A stretch of 64,000 nt of DNA from Bacillus swezeyi (GTDB taxonomy: Bacteria; Bacillota; Bacilli; Bacillales; Bacillaceae), in assembly GCF_001969815.1 (NCBI RefSeq), contig NZ_MRBK01000006.1, forward strand, positions 62,001 through 126,000, read 5' to 3'. The notes beneath the pieces were generated by a model that saw only the letters and a program-made list of their open reading frames with translations, was not told the DNA's origin and did not search any database. The position numbers and the translations under genes were made by a program. Positions within the stretch are counted from its first letter, which is position 1. Each line of letters starts with the position of its first letter. Below are positions 63,192 to 64,000 of the stretch, piece after piece.

Positions 63192-63879
63192 AAAATTTCA
63201 AGAACGAATTTCGGTTCAATTTCAAAATGAGAAGCTTTTACATCAAGCATTTACACATTCATCTTATGTGAATGAGCATCGGAAGAAGCCGTATGAAGAT
63301 AATGAAAGGCTTGAATTTTTAGGAGACGCTGTTTTGGAACTGACGATTTCTCAATTTTTATATGCCAAATACCCGGCGATGAGCGAGGGCGATTTGACAA
63401 AATTGAGAGCGGCGATCGTTTGCGAGCCTTCTTTGGTTTCTCTCGCCCATGAGCTTTCTTTCGGAGAGCTTGTTCTTCTTGGAAAAGGAGAAGAAATGAC
63501 AGGCGGCAGAAAGCGGCCGGCGCTTTTAGCCGACGTGTTTGAAGCCTTTATCGGCGCGCTTTATCTGGATCAAGGGCTTGATTCTGCTGTTGACTTCCTG
63601 AAAGCATACGTTTTCCCTAAAATCGACGATGGTGCTTTTTCTCATGTGATGGATTTTAAAAGCCAGCTGCAGGAATTTGTACAGCGCGATGGACGCGGCA
63701 CTTTAGAATACAAGATTCTTCACGAAAAAGGCCCGGCGCACAACCGTGAATTTGAAGCAAACGTATCGCTAAAAGGAGAAGTGCTTGGGGTGGGAACCGG
63801 CCGTTCCAAAAAAGAAGCTGAACAGCATGCCGCTCAGGAAGCACTTGCAAAGCTGCAAAAACACCATATGAAACAATAA
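63130..63879 (+). CDS. rnc: Ribonuclease III
   Basis: It cleaves double-stranded RNA in rRNA maturation and, in B. subtilis, silences toxin mRNAs with antisense RNA. The 249-residue protein has the catalytic signature [14 protein letters not shown], the second acidic site in [16 protein letters not shown], and a C-terminal dsRNA-binding domain ([16 protein letters not shown], then [16 protein letters not shown]). GGAGG is five bases ahead of the ATG. Confidence 0.97.
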   Translation: MSKNSHFRDRKMFQKKAEQFKKFQERISVQFQNEKLLHQAFTHSSYVNEHRKKPYEDNERLEFLGDAVLELTISQFLYAKYPAMSEGDLTKLRAAIVCEPSLVSLAHELSFGELVLLGKGEEMTGGRKRPALLADVFEAFIGALYLDQGLDSAVDFLKAYVFPKIDDGAFSHVMDFKSQLQEFVQRDGRGTLEYKILHEKGPAHNREFEANVSLKGEVLGVGTGRSKKEAEQHAAQEALAKLQKHHMKQ

Positions 63880-63910
63880 ATCCCCCTTGCTAAAAATCAG
63901 GGGGATTTCG
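63879..63910 (+). terminator. Terminator-like hairpin after rnc
   Basis: AAATCCCCCT pairs exactly with AGGGGGATTT around an 11-base loop. It is followed by CGG rather than T, so it may be a partial terminator. Confidence 0.6.
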
Positions 63911-63916
63911 GTATAT

Positions 63917-63943
63917 TTGAAGCCCTTTGCCTTAGGGTATGAT
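63917..63943 (+). promoter_or_regulatory. Possible promoter of smc
   Basis: TTGAAG (63917-63922) and TATGAT (63938-63943) are 15 bp apart, short of ideal. A TAGAAT at 63943-63948 is the alternative -10. Confidence 0.35.
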
Positions 63944-63979
63944 AGAATTGGAATACTTTAATACATAAGGAGGATCACG

Positions 63980-64000
63980 ATGTTCCTCAAACGTTTAGAC
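63980..64000 (+). CDS. smc: Chromosome segregation protein SMC, first seven codons
   Basis: ATG at 63980 follows AAGGAGGATC. The seven codons read MFLKRLD, the start of B. subtilis SMC, and smc follows rncS there. The rest lies beyond the window. Confidence 0.85.

Overview
The window is a continuous, densely coded piece of chromosome from a Bacillus of the B. subtilis/B. licheniformis group. Nearly every protein matches, in order and in length, what I recall of the B. subtilis segment from bpr and spoIIGA to rncS and smc, but the sequences have diverged enough that this is not B. subtilis itself. The B. licheniformis clade is my best guess from memory; no search was run. I saw no phage, insertion sequence, tRNA, rRNA or CRISPR array. 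Both ends are cut: the left lies inside the C-terminus of bpr and the right in the first seven codons of smc.

Layout. 1-3510: end of bacillopeptidase F, then the sporulation sigma cluster spoIIGA-sigE-sigG with its Spo0A-type promoter (22-bp spacer) and a sigma-F/G promoter. 3540-9964: ylmA, an rRNA methyltransferase gene (rlmA-II type) where B. subtilis has ylmB, then the division-linked cluster ylmC-ylmD-ylmE-sepF-ylmG-ylmH-divIVA. 9980-15144: T-box-controlled ileS, ylyA, lspA and the pseudouridine synthase ylyB. 15141-27048: the pyrimidine operon pyrR-pyrP-pyrB-pyrC-pyrAA-pyrAB-pyrK-pyrD-pyrF-pyrE with three PyrR attenuators. 27122-33345: sulfate assimilation (SAM riboswitch, a 47-residue YezD-like protein, cysH, cysP, sat, cysC) followed by the siroheme genes sumT, sirB, sirC. 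33347-37881: divergent rqcH and the Ca2+ ATPase yloB. 37864-51927: yloC, remA, gmk, rpoZ, coaBC, priA, def, fmt, rsmB, rlmN, prpC, prkC, rsgA, rpe. 52019-57250: thiN, spoVM, antisense rpmB, yloU, fakA (yloV), sdaAB, sdaAA. 57228-64000: recG, the FapR-controlled lipid operon fapR-plsX-fabD-fabG, acpA, rnc and the start of smc.

Most genes are housekeeping and sit in tight, often overlapping operons, so the novelty is mainly in leaders and spacers. The strongest candidate for an undescribed system is at 4485-4700. A nine-residue leader peptide (MIIQFIRYR) with a good ribosome binding site ends in an Arg-X-Arg motif of the kind that stalls macrolide-bound ribosomes. Six bases after its stop begins a 12-bp terminator stem with a U-tract, and then comes the rlmA-II-type 23S rRNA methyltransferase. 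This looks like a drug-inducible transcription attenuator.

Other points of note are: an apparent AUU start codon for cysH; two intrinsic terminators in series ahead of cysH with a small ORF between them; a spaced 18-bp inverted repeat overlapping the -35 region of the sumT promoter; a structured 200-bp spacer between ylmG and ylmH; interleaved inverted repeats and a short upstream ORF before ylmD; and a short overlapping ORF before rnc.
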